The translations under genes were made by a program, and so were the position numbers. DNA of 64,000 nucleotides from UBA4615 sp964399635 (lineage in GTDB: Bacteria; Pseudomonadota; Gammaproteobacteria; Burkholderiales; Burkholderiaceae_E), in the NCBI GenBank assembly GCA_964399635.1, contig CAYNRU010000044.1, positions 1 to 64,000 of the forward strand, written 5' to 3'. Within the stretch, counting starts at the first letter, position 1; every line of letters begins with the position of its first letter. Positions 1-8,414 of this stretch are shown one piece after another. Under the pieces are notes generated by a model. That model was not told where the DNA came from. It was given only the letters and a program-made list of their open reading frames with translations, and did not search any database.

Positions 1-2
1 CC

Positions 3-2108
3 GGCGGCAATTCGGCCGGCGCCCGCTGGGTGATGGCCGCGGAGATGGTCGACACCGCGCGCCTGTACGCGCGCACCGTGGCGCGCATCGAGCCCGTCTG
101 GATCGAGCAGGCCGCCGGCCACCTGATCCGGCGCAGCTGGAGCGAGCCGCACTGGGAGAAGCGCGCCGGGCAGGTGGTCGCGTTCGAGCGGGGCGTGATG
201 TACGGACTGACGCTCTACGCGCAGCGACGCGTGCACTACGCGGCCATCGACCCCAGGCTGTCGCGCGAGCTGATGATCCGCGAGGCGCTGGTGGCGGGGG
301 ACTGGGAGAGCGACTGCGCGTTCTTCCGCCACAACCGCAGGGTGGTGGCCGAGGTCGAGCAGCTCGAGGCCAAGATCCGCCGCCCAGACCTGCTGGTCGA
401 CGAGCAGTTCCTCTTCGACTGGTTCGACGCGCAGGTGCCGGCCGACGTGGCCAGCGGCCAGCAGCTCGAGCGCTGGTGGCGCGCCGCCAGCCGCGAGGCG
501 CCGGACCTGCTGAAGCTGTCACGCGACCAGCTGCTGCGCAAGGACGCCGATGGCGTCGACCACCGCAACTTCCCCAGGCGCCTGGTGATGCGCGGCGTGG
601 GCTTCGAGGCCGACTATCACTTCGATCCCGGCGCCGACGACGACGGCGTCACCCTGAACGTGCCGCTCTACGCGCTCAACCAGGTGGATGCGGTCCGCGC
701 CGAGTGGCTGGTGCCGGGCATGCTGCCCGACAAGGTGGCGGCGCTGCTGAAGTCGCTGCCGCAGAAGCACCGGCGGCATCTGCTGCCGCTGGACGCGTGG
801 GCCGCTGGCTTCGTCGAGCGGGCGGGGGAGGGGGTCGGCGCGAGGCCCCTGCTGGACGCGCTGATCGAGGCGCTGCGCGAACATTCGGGCATCCGGGTGA
901 GTGCTGCCGACTTCCGCAGCGAGACGCTCGCGCCGCACCTGTCGATGAACTTCCGGGTGGTCGACGAGCACGGGCGCTTCCTGGCCGTGTCCCGCAGCCT
1001 CGCGCAGCTGCGCGCGCAGCTCGGCGCGAGTGCGCAGGGCAGCTTCCAGTCGGCGCTGCGGCAGGCGGGCGTGGGCGGCTCGGCGGGGTCCGTCGCCTCG
1101 GTCGCGCGCGGCGGCCGCGGCCCGGCCGCGCCGGTCGCCGTCGACGCCGTCGACGCCGCATCGGCACCGGGCCGGCTCGGCGCGCCCAGCGGCGCACCGG
1201 CGCGCCCGCCCGCTGGCACGGCGCCGGATGGGCCCGCGATGCGCCGCGCCGGGGAGCGCTACACCGACTGGTCGTTCGGCGAGCTGCCCGAGCTGCTCGA
1301 GCTGCACGGGCTCGGCCCCCGCGGCGACGCCACCCTGATCGGCTATCCCGGGCTCGCCGACCGGGAGGACAGTGTCGAGCTGCAGGTGTTCGACGAACCC
1401 GAGCTCGCGCAGCGCGAGCACCGCGCGGGCCTGCGCCGCCTGTTCGCGCTGGCGCTGCGCGAGCCGCTGCGCTTCTTCGAGCGCAACCTGCCCGATGCGC
1501 AGCGCCTCGCGATGCTCTACCTGCCTTGCGGGTCAGGCGACGACCTGCGCCGCGAGCTGGTCGCGGCGCTGCTCGAGCGCGCCTGCCTGGGCGATCCGCT
1601 GCCGCGCAACCGCGAGGCCTTCGAGGCGCGCGTCGGGCAGGCGCGCCCGCGCATCACGCTGGTCGGCCAGGAACTCGCACGCACGCTCGTCGCCATCCTC
1701 GCCGAGCATGCGGCCGTTCAGAAGAAGCTGGCCGGCGCCCGTGGTTTCCCGCAGGCGGTGGCCGACGTCGAGCAGCAGGTCGCGGCGTTGCTGCCCAGGC
1801 GCTTCGTCTCGGCCACTGACCCGACCCGCTTCGGGCACCTCGCGCGCTATCTCAAGGCGATCTCCGCCCGTCTGGACAAACTGCGCGCCGACCCTGCGAG
1901 GGATGCCCACAGGATGGCCGAGATCGCGCCTATGCTTCAGAATTTGGGTCGTGCGCAGTCGGCCCTCAAGGGTCGCCGCGACCCGCGGCTCGACGAGTTC
2001 CGATGGTTGCTCGAGGAGCTGCGCGTCTCGTTGTTCGCCCAGGAGCTGCGCACCCCCGTGCCGGTCTCTGTCAAGCGTCTCCAGAAGGTCTGGGAATCGA
2101 TCAGGTAG
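3..2108 (+). CDS. hrpA: ATP-dependent RNA helicase HrpA, C-terminal half (partial, 5' end outside window)
   Basis: HrpA-family DEAH-box helicase, acting on RNA in the cytoplasm. The frame is open from the left edge, so the helicase motor is missing and about 700 residues of a protein normally near 1300 remain. Visible are the end of the helicase-associated part, the OB-fold-like segment (YAQRRVHYAAIDPRLSRE) and the long DUF3418 tail typical of HrpA. An Ala/Gly/Pro-rich low-complexity insert sits at about bases 1060-1250 inside the tail. The GTG at base 30 is internal, not a real start: residues encoded before it fit the family. A beta-propeller gene follows 13 nt downstream. Confidence 0.93.
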   Translation, partial: GGNSAGARWVMAAEMVDTARLYARTVARIEPVWIEQAAGHLIRRSWSEPHWEKRAGQVVAFERGVMYGLTLYAQRRVHYAAIDPRLSRELMIREALVAGDWESDCAFFRHNRRVVAEVEQLEAKIRRPDLLVDEQFLFDWFDAQVPADVASGQQLERWWRAASREAPDLLKLSRDQLLRKDADGVDHRNFPRRLVMRGVGFEADYHFDPGADDDGVTLNVPLYALNQVDAVRAEWLVPGMLPDKVAALLKSLPQKHRRHLLPLDAWAAGFVERAGEGVGARPLLDALIEALREHSGIRVSAADFRSETLAPHLSMNFRVVDEHGRFLAVSRSLAQLRAQLGASAQGSFQSALRQAGVGGSAGSVASVARGGRGPAAPVAVDAVDAASAPGRLGAPSGAPARPPAGTAPDGPAMRRAGERYTDWSFGELPELLELHGLGPRGDATLIGYPGLADREDSVELQVFDEPELAQREHRAGLRRLFALALREPLRFFERNLPDAQRLAMLYLPCGSGDDLRRELVAALLERACLGDPLPRNREAFEARVGQARPRITLVGQELARTLVAILAEHAAVQKKLAGARGFPQAVADVEQQVAALLPRRFVSATDPTRFGHLARYLKAISARLDKLRADPARDAHRMAEIAPMLQNLGRAQSALKGRRDPRLDEFRWLLEELRVSLFAQELRTPVPVSVKRLQKVWESIR

Positions 2109-2121
2109 GGCACAGGACACC

Positions 2122-3126
2122 ATGAACGCATCATTTCGCAGCATCGTCGCCGGGGCCGCGCTCGCCGCGGCGGCGGCCTGGGCCCCGAGCGTTGCCGCGC
2201 AGCCCGCGCCCGCCGCCAGGGCGCTGCCCTACGCGATCGTGCTCAACTCGCGCGACGCGTCGGTGTCGCTGATCGACCAGGCGACGTACAAGGAAGTCGG
2301 CCGCGTCGAGGTCGGCAAGGAGCCCCACCACCTCTACCCGATGCCGGACAACAAGACGCTGTTGGTGGCCAACGCGGTCAGCAACGACCTGCACTTCCTC
2401 GACCCCGAGACCGGCAAGGTGCTTGGCAGGCTGCGTAACATCGACGACCCGTACCAGCTCGCCTTCTCACCCGACAACAAGTGGTTCGTGACCGCGGCGC
2501 TGCGCCTCGACCGGGTCGACATCTACGCATGGGACGGCAAGAACAAGACCCTGTCCAAGCAGATCCGCGTCCCCAAGGCGCCGAGCCACGTCTGGTTCTC
2601 CGACGACAGCCGCTTCGTGTACGTGACGCTGCAGGACAGCGACGAGATCGCCGCGATCGACATGGCGACGCAGGCGGTCGCCTGGAAGCTGCCCGTCGGC
2701 AAGCAGCCCGCCGGCCTGGTGGTCACGCCCGACGGCCGTCACCTGATGGTGGGCATCATGGGCGAGGACTACGTGCAGGTGATCGACCTGAAGACACGCA
2801 AGACCGTCGCGAAGATCCGCACCGGGCGCGGCGCGCACAACTTCCGCGGCATGGGCGACAAGCGCCACCTGCTGGTCAGCAACCGGGTCGACAACACCGT
2901 CAGCATCGTCGACATGATCGACATGAAGGTCGTGGGCGACATTCCAGTGCCGGGCGGCCCGGACTGCATGGAGCTCACCGCCGACGGCAAGCTGCTGTGG
3001 GTGACCTCGCGCTTCGCCAAGCAGGTGTCGGTGGTGGACATGGCCCAGCGCAAGGTGATCCGCACGATCCCCGTCGGCCGCTCGCCGCACGGCATCTACC
3101 TGCACAACCGCGCGCCGCTGCTGTGA
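2122..3126 (+). CDS. YVTN-type beta-propeller repeat protein, exported
   Basis: 334-residue secreted protein. A signal peptide (about residues 1-26, ending in AAQP) precedes a seven-bladed propeller made of YVTN/YncE-like repeats of about 40 residues; each blade has a pattern like VSLIDQATYKEVGRVEVGKE or VSIVDMIDMKVVGDIPVP. Such propellers usually bind partners or nucleic acid in the periplasm; no catalytic residue can be assigned. It starts at ATG 13 nt after hrpA, and the polysaccharide deacetylase begins at or just after its stop, so all three are probably co-transcribed. The substrate or partner is unknown. Confidence 0.85.
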   Translation: MNASFRSIVAGAALAAAAAWAPSVAAQPAPAARALPYAIVLNSRDASVSLIDQATYKEVGRVEVGKEPHHLYPMPDNKTLLVANAVSNDLHFLDPETGKVLGRLRNIDDPYQLAFSPDNKWFVTAALRLDRVDIYAWDGKNKTLSKQIRVPKAPSHVWFSDDSRFVYVTLQDSDEIAAIDMATQAVAWKLPVGKQPAGLVVTPDGRHLMVGIMGEDYVQVIDLKTRKTVAKIRTGRGAHNFRGMGDKRHLLVSNRVDNTVSIVDMIDMKVVGDIPVPGGPDCMELTADGKLLWVTSRFAKQVSVVDMAQRKVIRTIPVGRSPHGIYLHNRAPLL

Positions 3127-3161
3127 CGAACCGGGGGTCCGTGACGTCGTCGGTGAGCGGC

Positions 3162-3965
3162 ATGCGGCGGGGATCCGCCCGGTCGGCCTGCGCGGCCGCC
3201 GCGGCCATCCTGACGCTGGCCCTGCCGATGCACATCGGCGCCCAGCCCGTGCCGGCTGTCCCGACGGCCGCCTGCCCGGGGGGGACCGTCTATCTGACGC
3301 TGGACACCGGCAACATGAGCCAGGCGCGGACCATCGCGGCCATCCTCGCGCGTCATGGCGTGCGCGCCACGTTCTTCCTCGCCAACGAGAAGACGCCTGC
3401 GGGCGACCATGCGCTCGACGACGCCTGGGCCGGCTTCTGGCGCGAGCGCGTGAGCGAGGGCCATGCCTTCGGCAGCCACACCTTCGACCATGTGTACTTC
3501 CGAGGCGTCGGGTCCGACGGGCGCATGGCGGTCAGGCCGCAGTTCGGCGCGCAGGCCGGACGGACCCTGCAGTGGGACGCCGCCGCCGTCTGCCGAGAGC
3601 TCGAGCGCGTCGACCGGCGATTCGGCGAGCTGACCGGCCGCAAGCTCGATCCGGTGTGGCGAGCGCCCGGGGGCAAGGCGCCGCCCGAGGCGATGGCCGC
3701 GGCCAAGGCCTGCGGCTGGTCGCACGTGCACTGGGCCCCGGCCGGGTTCCTGGGCGACGAGCTGCCCTCCGACCGCTATCCCAACGCGCAGCTGCTCGAC
3801 CAGGCGCTCGCCGGGATCCGCGGCGGCGACATCCTGATGGCCCACCTGGGTATCTGGTCGCGCCAGGACCCGTACGCGCCGACCCTCGACCCCCTGATCG
3901 CCGGCCTGAAGGCGCGCGGGATGTGCTTCGCCACGATGCGCGAGCATCCGGCCTACCGGCGCTGA
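3162..3965 (+). CDS. polysaccharide deacetylase family protein (CE4/NodB fold), exported
   Basis: About 267 residues with a signal peptide (MRRGSARS... to GAQP) and a NodB-type deacetylase fold. NodB motif 1 reads YLTLDTGN (D48), where the usual second, metal-binding Asp is replaced by Thr. The metal-binding His pair is kept in GSHTFDH, motif 3 is RAPGGK, and the C-terminal Leu/His motif is in ILMAHLG. Expected to remove N-acetyl or other acyl groups from a cell-envelope glycan. ATG 3162 was chosen because the signal peptide follows directly; in-frame GTG codons at 3123 (overlapping the upstream stop as GTGA), 3141 and 3153 are alternatives. Confidence 0.83.
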   Translation: MRRGSARSACAAAAAILTLALPMHIGAQPVPAVPTAACPGGTVYLTLDTGNMSQARTIAAILARHGVRATFFLANEKTPAGDHALDDAWAGFWRERVSEGHAFGSHTFDHVYFRGVGSDGRMAVRPQFGAQAGRTLQWDAAAVCRELERVDRRFGELTGRKLDPVWRAPGGKAPPEAMAAAKACGWSHVHWAPAGFLGDELPSDRYPNAQLLDQALAGIRGGDILMAHLGIWSRQDPYAPTLDPLIAGLKARGMCFATMREHPAYRR

Positions 3966-3991
3966 GCTCCCGCCAGGACAGGACACGTCCC

Positions 3992-4942
3992 ATGTTCCCA
4001 CTCAACGCGATCGCCGACGGCGTCCACGCGCTGCAGCAGCTGATCTTCGAGGGCCTGGTCCAGCCGCTGCTGTTCGCGATGGGCTGGATGCGCTTCGCCG
4101 AGGAGCTGTTCGACTTCACCGAGTGGGTGGTGCTCGGCGCGCTCGAGATCGCGGTGCTCGCGGTGGTGCTCGGATGGATGGAGCGACGCTGGCCGGCCGA
4201 GCCGGTCACCGACCGCAAGGCGATCTGGACCGACGTCCTCTATACGCTGCTGCACCGGCTGGGTGCGTTCTCGCTGCTTGTGTTCGCACTGTTCACGCCG
4301 CTGTTCGACGAGATGGAGGGCTGGCTGAGGCTGCTTGGCCTGTCGCGCCTCAACGTCGACCAGATCTGGCCCGGCGTGACCGACCTGCCGATTGCGAGCT
4401 TCCTGATCTACCTCGTCCTGTTCGACTTCGTCGACTACTGGATGCACCGCGGCCAGCACCGTATCGGCTGGTGGTGGTCGCTGCATGCGGTCCACCACAG
4501 CCAGCGCCAGATGACCTTCTGGAGCGACCAGCGCAACCACCTGCTCGACGACCTGCTGCGCGATGCGGTGCTGGCGATTGCCGGCGTGGCGCTCGGCGTG
4601 CCGCCCGGGCAGTTCGTCGCGCTGGTGATCGCCTCACGGGTGCTGCAGAGCCTGCAGCACGCGAACCTGCGGCTGCGCTGGCCGGGCGTGACCGAGCGGC
4701 TGCTGGTCAGCCCGAGCTTCCACCGTTTGCACCACGCGATCGGCTACGGCCACGAGGGGCCGGCGCGCGGCGTCAACTTCGCGGTGCTGTTTCCCGTCTG
4801 GGACATCGTCTTTCGCACAGCCGACTGGCGGCCGGGCTTCGTGCCCACCGGCATCCGCGACCAGCTCGAGGGCCGCGACTACGGCCGCGGGTTCTGGTCG
4901 CAGCAGTGGCTCGCGATCGGGAGTTGGTTCGGCCGCGCCTGA
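3992..4942 (+). CDS. sterol desaturase / fatty acid hydroxylase superfamily membrane protein
   Basis: 316-residue integral membrane di-iron enzyme. Several hydrophobic segments surround the histidine clusters that bind the two irons: HRGQH, HAVHHS and FHRLHH, in the order and spacing of the FA_hydroxylase family. The family hydroxylates or desaturates lipid substrates using O2; the substrate here cannot be read from sequence. It lies 26 nt after the deacetylase and 20 nt before the CinA-like gene, in the same transcription unit. A link with envelope lipid modification is inference from the deacetylase neighbour only. Confidence 0.87.
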   Translation: MFPLNAIADGVHALQQLIFEGLVQPLLFAMGWMRFAEELFDFTEWVVLGALEIAVLAVVLGWMERRWPAEPVTDRKAIWTDVLYTLLHRLGAFSLLVFALFTPLFDEMEGWLRLLGLSRLNVDQIWPGVTDLPIASFLIYLVLFDFVDYWMHRGQHRIGWWWSLHAVHHSQRQMTFWSDQRNHLLDDLLRDAVLAIAGVALGVPPGQFVALVIASRVLQSLQHANLRLRWPGVTERLLVSPSFHRLHHAIGYGHEGPARGVNFAVLFPVWDIVFRTADWRPGFVPTGIRDQLEGRDYGRGFWSQQWLAIGSWFGRA

Positions 4943-4962
4943 CCGGATACTGGAGACGCAAC

Positions 4963-5742
4963 GTGAACATCGGTCTGATCATCATCGGCGACGAGATCCT
5001 GTCGGGAAAGCGGCAGGACAAGCACTTCCCGAAGGTCGTGGAACTGCTCGGCGCACGCGGGCTGGAGCTCGCCTGGGCGCGCTATCTTGGCGACGACCGC
5101 GAGCGGCTGGTCGCGACGCTGCGCGACACCTTCGCGGGGGACGACGTGGTGTTTTCGTGCGGCGGCATCGGGGCCACGCCCGACGACCATACGCGGCAGG
5201 CAGCCGCGGCGGCGCTCGGCGTGCCGCTCGCCCTGCATCCGGAGGCCGCACGGCTGATCGCCGAGCGCACCGCCGAGATGGCGCGCGACGGCAAGGCGCC
5301 GGCCGACATGACCCTCCCCGAGAACCGCCAGCGGCTGAAGATGGGCGAGTTCCCGCAGGGCGCCGCCATCGTTCCAAACGCCTTCAACAAGATCCCCGGC
5401 TTCAACATCGGGCGGCACTGGTTCGTACCGGGCTTCCCGGTGATGGCCTGGCCGATGATCGAATGGGTGCTCGACACGCACTACCGCGATGCCTTGCATC
5501 GCGAGGCGCGCGGCGACCGCTCGGTGCTCGTCTACGAGGTCGCGGAGTCGACGCTGACGCCGCTGATGGAGGCGGTCGAGCGCGAGTTTGCGGGGATCAA
5601 GGTCTACAGCCTGCCTTCGGTCGGCGAGGGCGGCCAGCGCCGACACATCGAACTCGGCGCCAAGGGCGACGCGGCGCAGGTGGAGGCGGCCTTCGAGCGG
5701 CTGCTCACGGGCGCCGTGGCGCTGGGCGGCACGCTCGGCTGA
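4963..5742 (+). CDS. CinA/MoaB-like molybdopterin-binding domain protein
   Basis: 259 residues of the MoCF_biosynth fold, matching the N-terminal domain of competence/damage-inducible protein CinA (NIGLIIIGDEILSGKRQDKH at the start, SCGGIGATPDDHTRQ in the nucleotide-binding loop). The C-terminal nicotinamide-nucleotide amidase (PncC) domain of full CinA is absent. Start is GTG 4963, preceded by TGGAGA. This stand-alone form may have a CinA-type ADP-ribose pyrophosphatase or molybdopterin-related role; the exact reaction is unknown. Last gene of the left-hand plus-strand run, convergent with the phasin gene. Confidence 0.85.
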   Translation: MNIGLIIIGDEILSGKRQDKHFPKVVELLGARGLELAWARYLGDDRERLVATLRDTFAGDDVVFSCGGIGATPDDHTRQAAAAALGVPLALHPEAARLIAERTAEMARDGKAPADMTLPENRQRLKMGEFPQGAAIVPNAFNKIPGFNIGRHWFVPGFPVMAWPMIEWVLDTHYRDALHREARGDRSVLVYEVAESTLTPLMEAVEREFAGIKVYSLPSVGEGGQRRHIELGAKGDAAQVEAAFERLLTGAVALGGTLG

Positions 5743-5751
5743 AGCGGGGTC

Positions 5752-5767
5752 GGCGGCGGATGCCGCC
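5752..5767. terminator. GC hairpin between convergent genes (no U tract)
   Basis: GGCGGC-GGAT-GCCGCC, a 6-bp stem with a 4-nt loop, lies between the stops of the CinA-like gene (5742) and the phasin gene (5791). It could help end transcription from both sides, but there is no T run, so an intrinsic terminator is not proven. Confidence 0.3.
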
Positions 5768-5790
5768 TCCCCGGGTGCTCGCCTGGAGGA

Positions 5791-6336
5791 TCAGGCGGCC
5801 TTCCTGGCGCGGGCAGCGCCGGCAGTCGCGGTCTTGCCGGCAGCGGCCACGTTCGCCTCGGTCATCTCGACGACTTGCCTGGTCGCCTTGTTGACCTGGT
5901 CGTAGGCGGTGTTGGCGGCCGAGACGGCCTGCTTCACGAAGGTCACGATGCCTTCGCTGCCGGCCGGCGCGCTCTTGGCGAGCGCGTCGATGGCGGCGTG
6001 CAGCTGCCGGTTGCTGTCGGCGAACTGCTTCTCGACCAGCTTGGCGATCTCGTTGCCGGTCTCGTTGCTGATTTCGTAGACGTGCTTGGCGTACGCGGCG
6101 AACTTGTCCGTCGCGGGCTGGGCGGAGCCGGCGGCCATGTCGGCCAGGGCCTTGACGTCCTTGACCTCCAACATCGCCTTCATGTGATCGGCGCTTTCTT
6201 CCATGCTGGTCCTGGTGGCGGCCATATTCAGCTCGGCGAGCTTCTCGAAGCCCTCGAGCGACTTGACGGCAACCGCCTGGAAGGCTTCCAGGGTGGCTTT
6301 GTGCAGCGCGAGCATCTGATCGGGGGTAGTGAACAT
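5791..6336 (-). CDS. phaP: phasin family protein (PHA granule-associated)
   Basis: 181 residues, mostly amphipathic alpha-helix, with the phasin pattern: MFTTPDQMLALHKATLEAFQ at the start, then the FEKLAELNMAATRTSMEES region and a central QPATDKFAAYAKHVYEISNE segment. The C-terminus is Ala/Lys-rich. Phasins coat polyhydroxyalkanoate granules and control their size and number, so the host probably stores PHA; no synthase is in the window. The ATG has AGAGG upstream. It is transcribed divergently from the histone-deacetylase-like gene, from a consensus promoter (6431-6458) about 90 nt before the start codon. Confidence 0.93.
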   Translation of the reverse strand: MFTTPDQMLALHKATLEAFQAVAVKSLEGFEKLAELNMAATRTSMEESADHMKAMLEVKDVKALADMAAGSAQPATDKFAAYAKHVYEISNETGNEIAKLVEKQFADSNRQLHAAIDALAKSAPAGSEGIVTFVKQAVSAANTAYDQVNKATRQVVEMTEANVAAAGKTATAGAARARKAA

Positions 6337-6356
6337 GTGGACCTCTAAGGCAAGAA

Positions 6357-6384
6357 ATTGACTATTTTAATCAACCGCTTACGA
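6357..6384. promoter_or_regulatory. AT-rich element in phaP leader, shared with the xseA upstream region
   Basis: Plus-strand ATTGACTATTTTAAT (6357-6371) runs straight into CAACCGCTTACGA (6372-6384). Close copies of both parts occur at 58709-58741: the first matches 14 of 15 bases in reverse complement, the second 12 of 13. It lies inside the predicted phaP 5' untranslated region. Function unknown: protein operator or RNA element. Confidence 0.35.
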
Positions 6385-6407
6385 GGGCCAGGCGGTTGGC
6401 TTGGCAG

Positions 6408-6424
6408 CTTTGTGCGCTGCAACA
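6408..6424 (+). repeat. 17-bp direct repeat, copy 1 (candidate phasin-gene operator)
   Basis: CTTTGTGCGCTGCAACA, 15 of 17 identical to the copy at 6466-6482. It contains TGC-GCT-GCA, a short dyad, and covers the predicted transcription start of phaP. PHA-responsive repressors (PhaR family) bind TGC/GCA-rich sites at phasin promoters in other bacteria; assigning this site to PhaR is inference. Confidence 0.5.
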
Positions 6425-6430
6425 AGGTTA

Positions 6431-6458
6431 ATTATAGGGTCGGGCGCACCGATGTCAA
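6431..6458 (-). promoter_or_regulatory. sigma70 promoter of phaP, consensus hexamers
   Basis: On the minus strand TTGACA (6458-6453) and TATAAT (6436-6431), separated by 16 bp. Both hexamers match the consensus fully, which is rare and suggests strong transcription unless repressed. Predicted start near 6424, giving a leader of about 88 nt. The two copies of a 17-bp repeat lie at the start site and just upstream of the -35. Confidence 0.85.
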
Positions 6459-6465
6459 GCGGTTT

Positions 6466-6482
6466 CTTTGTGCGGTGCACCA
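6466..6482 (+). repeat. 17-bp direct repeat, copy 2 (candidate phasin-gene operator)
   Basis: CTTTGTGCGGTGCACCA, immediately upstream of the phaP -35 box and 58 bp from copy 1; contains TGC-GGT-GCA. It also lies just before the start of the divergent deacetylase-like gene, so a bound repressor could act on both directions. Confidence 0.5.
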
Positions 6483-6501
6483 CGATGTTATGCTGAATCC
6501 C

Positions 6502-7440
6502 GTGAAGGCCTTCTACAGCGACCTGTTCGTGCTGCCGCTGCCGGATGGCCATCGCTTCCCGATGGCCAAGTACCGGCTGCTCCGCGAGCGCGTCGCGCGC
6601 GACCTCCCCGACGTCGACCTGCAGGTGCCCGAGGCCGCCACCGACGGCGTGCTCGCCCTCGCGCACACCCCCGACTGGATCGAACGTCTGAGCCTGGGCC
6701 GCCTGACCCCGCCGGAGCAGCGCGCGATCGGCTTTCCGTGGTCGCAGGCGATGGTCGAGCGCTCGCGGCGTTCGGTGGGCGCCACGATCGCGGCCTGCCG
6801 GGCCGCCCTCGACGAGGGCGCGGCGGTGAACCTCGCCGGGGGTACCCACCATGCCGGCCCGGACCGGGGGGAGGGCTTTTGCTGCCTGAACGACGTCGCG
6901 GTCGCCGCGCGCCTGATGCAGGCCGAGCGGCGCGCGCGACGCGTCGCGATCGTCGACCTCGACGTCCACCAGGGCAACGGCAGCGCCGAGATCCTGCGCA
7001 GCGACCCGTCGGTGTTCACCCTGTCCCTCCACGGCGCGCGCAACTTCCCGTTCAGGCACCGGTGCACCGGCGATCTCGACGTGGACCTGCCCGACGGCAC
7101 CGGCGACGCGGTCTATCTCGATGCGCTCGACGCGGCGCTCGCGACGCTCGCAGCCCGGTTCGAGCCCGACTTCCTCATCTATCTCGCGGGCGCCGACGTC
7201 TATGCGGGCGATCGCCTCGGGCGGCTGTCGTTGTCGGTCGAGGGCATCGCAGAGCGCGACCGTCGCGTCTTCGCGTTCGCACGCTCGCGCGGGCTGTCGG
7301 TGGCGGTCGCGATGGGGGGCGGCTACTGCCCCGACGTCGAGCGCATCGTCGACATCCACTTCGGCACCGTGCGCCAGGCGCGCGCGCACCGCCTCGCGTC
7401 CGGGCGCGCGCCCGGTCCCGCCGGGACGGCGCCCACATGA
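6502..7440 (+). CDS. histone deacetylase superfamily protein (class II-like, bacterial)
   Basis: 312-residue zinc-dependent deacetylase-fold protein (AcuC/AphA/HDAC superfamily). Active-site features are complete: GGTHHAGPDRGEG (H116-H117), metal-binding DLDVHQGNG (D154, H156) and the second metal Asp in LAGADVYAGDRLG. Bacterial members act on acetylated polyamines, small acetylated amines or protein lysines; the substrate is not decided by sequence. GTG 6502 was chosen because the family begins MKAFYSDxFVLPLP; an in-frame ATG at 6490 adds four residues. Divergent from phaP over a shared control region, and 22 nt upstream of a transporter gene that may be co-transcribed. Confidence 0.88.
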   Translation: MKAFYSDLFVLPLPDGHRFPMAKYRLLRERVARDLPDVDLQVPEAATDGVLALAHTPDWIERLSLGRLTPPEQRAIGFPWSQAMVERSRRSVGATIAACRAALDEGAAVNLAGGTHHAGPDRGEGFCCLNDVAVAARLMQAERRARRVAIVDLDVHQGNGSAEILRSDPSVFTLSLHGARNFPFRHRCTGDLDVDLPDGTGDAVYLDALDAALATLAARFEPDFLIYLAGADVYAGDRLGRLSLSVEGIAERDRRVFAFARSRGLSVAVAMGGGYCPDVERIVDIHFGTVRQARAHRLASGRAPGPAGTAPT

Positions 7441-7462
7441 CGCCCGCCGCGCCCGGTCCGTG

Positions 7463-8347
7463 ATGACGGCACCTGCCGCCGCGCCGATCGGCCTGGGACG
7501 GGTCGCGCCGGCGCTATTCGTACTGCTGTGGGCGAGCGGCTTCGTGGCGGCCCGGCTCGCGGTGCCGCACGCGCCGCCGCTGGGATTCCTCTGCCTGAGA
7601 TTCGCCTTCACGCTGCTCGCGCTGGTGCCGCTGATCCTGGTCGCCCGGGCGCCCTGGCCGCAGGGGCGCGAGGTCGTGCACCTGATGGTGGCGGGCCTGA
7701 TGATCCACGCGGGCTACCTGTGCGGCGTCTGGGTCGCGGTGTCGCTCGGCATGTCGGCGGGCCTGACGGCGCTGATCGTGAACCTTCAGCCGGCGCTGAC
7801 CGCTGTCGCCGTGCTGACGCAGGCCGGCGAGCGCACCGGGCCGCGCCAGTGGCTGGGCCTGGCGCTGGGGTTCGGCGGGGTCGCGCTGGTGGTGGCGCCC
7901 AGGATCTCCACCGACGGCTCGTCCGCGGCGGGCGTCGCGCTGTGCGTGGGCGCGCTGCTCTCCATCACGGCGGGCACCCTGTACCAGCGCCGGCACCTGC
8001 CTGCCTTCGACCTGCGAACCGGCACCTTCGTTCAGTACGCCGCCTCGCTCGCGGTGGTGGCGCCGCTGGCGCTCGCACTCGAGGACGGCACATTCGACTT
8101 CGGCACGGAGCTCGCGATCGCGCTCGCCTGGTCGGTGTTCGCGCTGTCCATCGGCAGTATCTTCCTGATGTACGGGCTGATCCGTCGGGGCTCGGCGACA
8201 CGGGTCGCGAGCCTGTTCTACCTGGTGCCTCCGGTCACCGCGCTGCAGGCCTGGGTGCTGTTTCGCGAGCCGTTCGGTTGGACCTCGGCGCTCGGCATGG
8301 CGCTGACGGCGCTCGGCGTGGCGCTGGTCGTGCGCACGCCGGCCTGA
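7463..8347 (+). CDS. EamA/DMT-family transporter
   Basis: 294-residue inner-membrane protein with about ten hydrophobic segments arranged as two EamA repeats (ALFVLLWASGFVAARLAV near the N-terminus; the second repeat begins around SSAAGVALCVGALLSITAGT). The superfamily exports amino acids, metabolites or drugs; the substrate is unknown. It follows the deacetylase-like gene by 22 nt. A GTG codon directly precedes the chosen ATG. Confidence 0.86.
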   Translation: MTAPAAAPIGLGRVAPALFVLLWASGFVAARLAVPHAPPLGFLCLRFAFTLLALVPLILVARAPWPQGREVVHLMVAGLMIHAGYLCGVWVAVSLGMSAGLTALIVNLQPALTAVAVLTQAGERTGPRQWLGLALGFGGVALVVAPRISTDGSSAAGVALCVGALLSITAGTLYQRRHLPAFDLRTGTFVQYAASLAVVAPLALALEDGTFDFGTELAIALAWSVFALSIGSIFLMYGLIRRGSATRVASLFYLVPPVTALQAWVLFREPFGWTSALGMALTALGVALVVRTPA

Positions 8348-8414
8348 CGCGCGGGGCCCGGGTGCCCCGGCGCGCACCACGGCCTCGGTGCCGGATGCAG
8401 ACCTTGCCGAAGTG

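Noticed and set aside
30..32. GTG at base 30 as the start of a complete gene
   Set aside because: The frame and HrpA-like residues continue upstream to the window edge, so the gene is partial.
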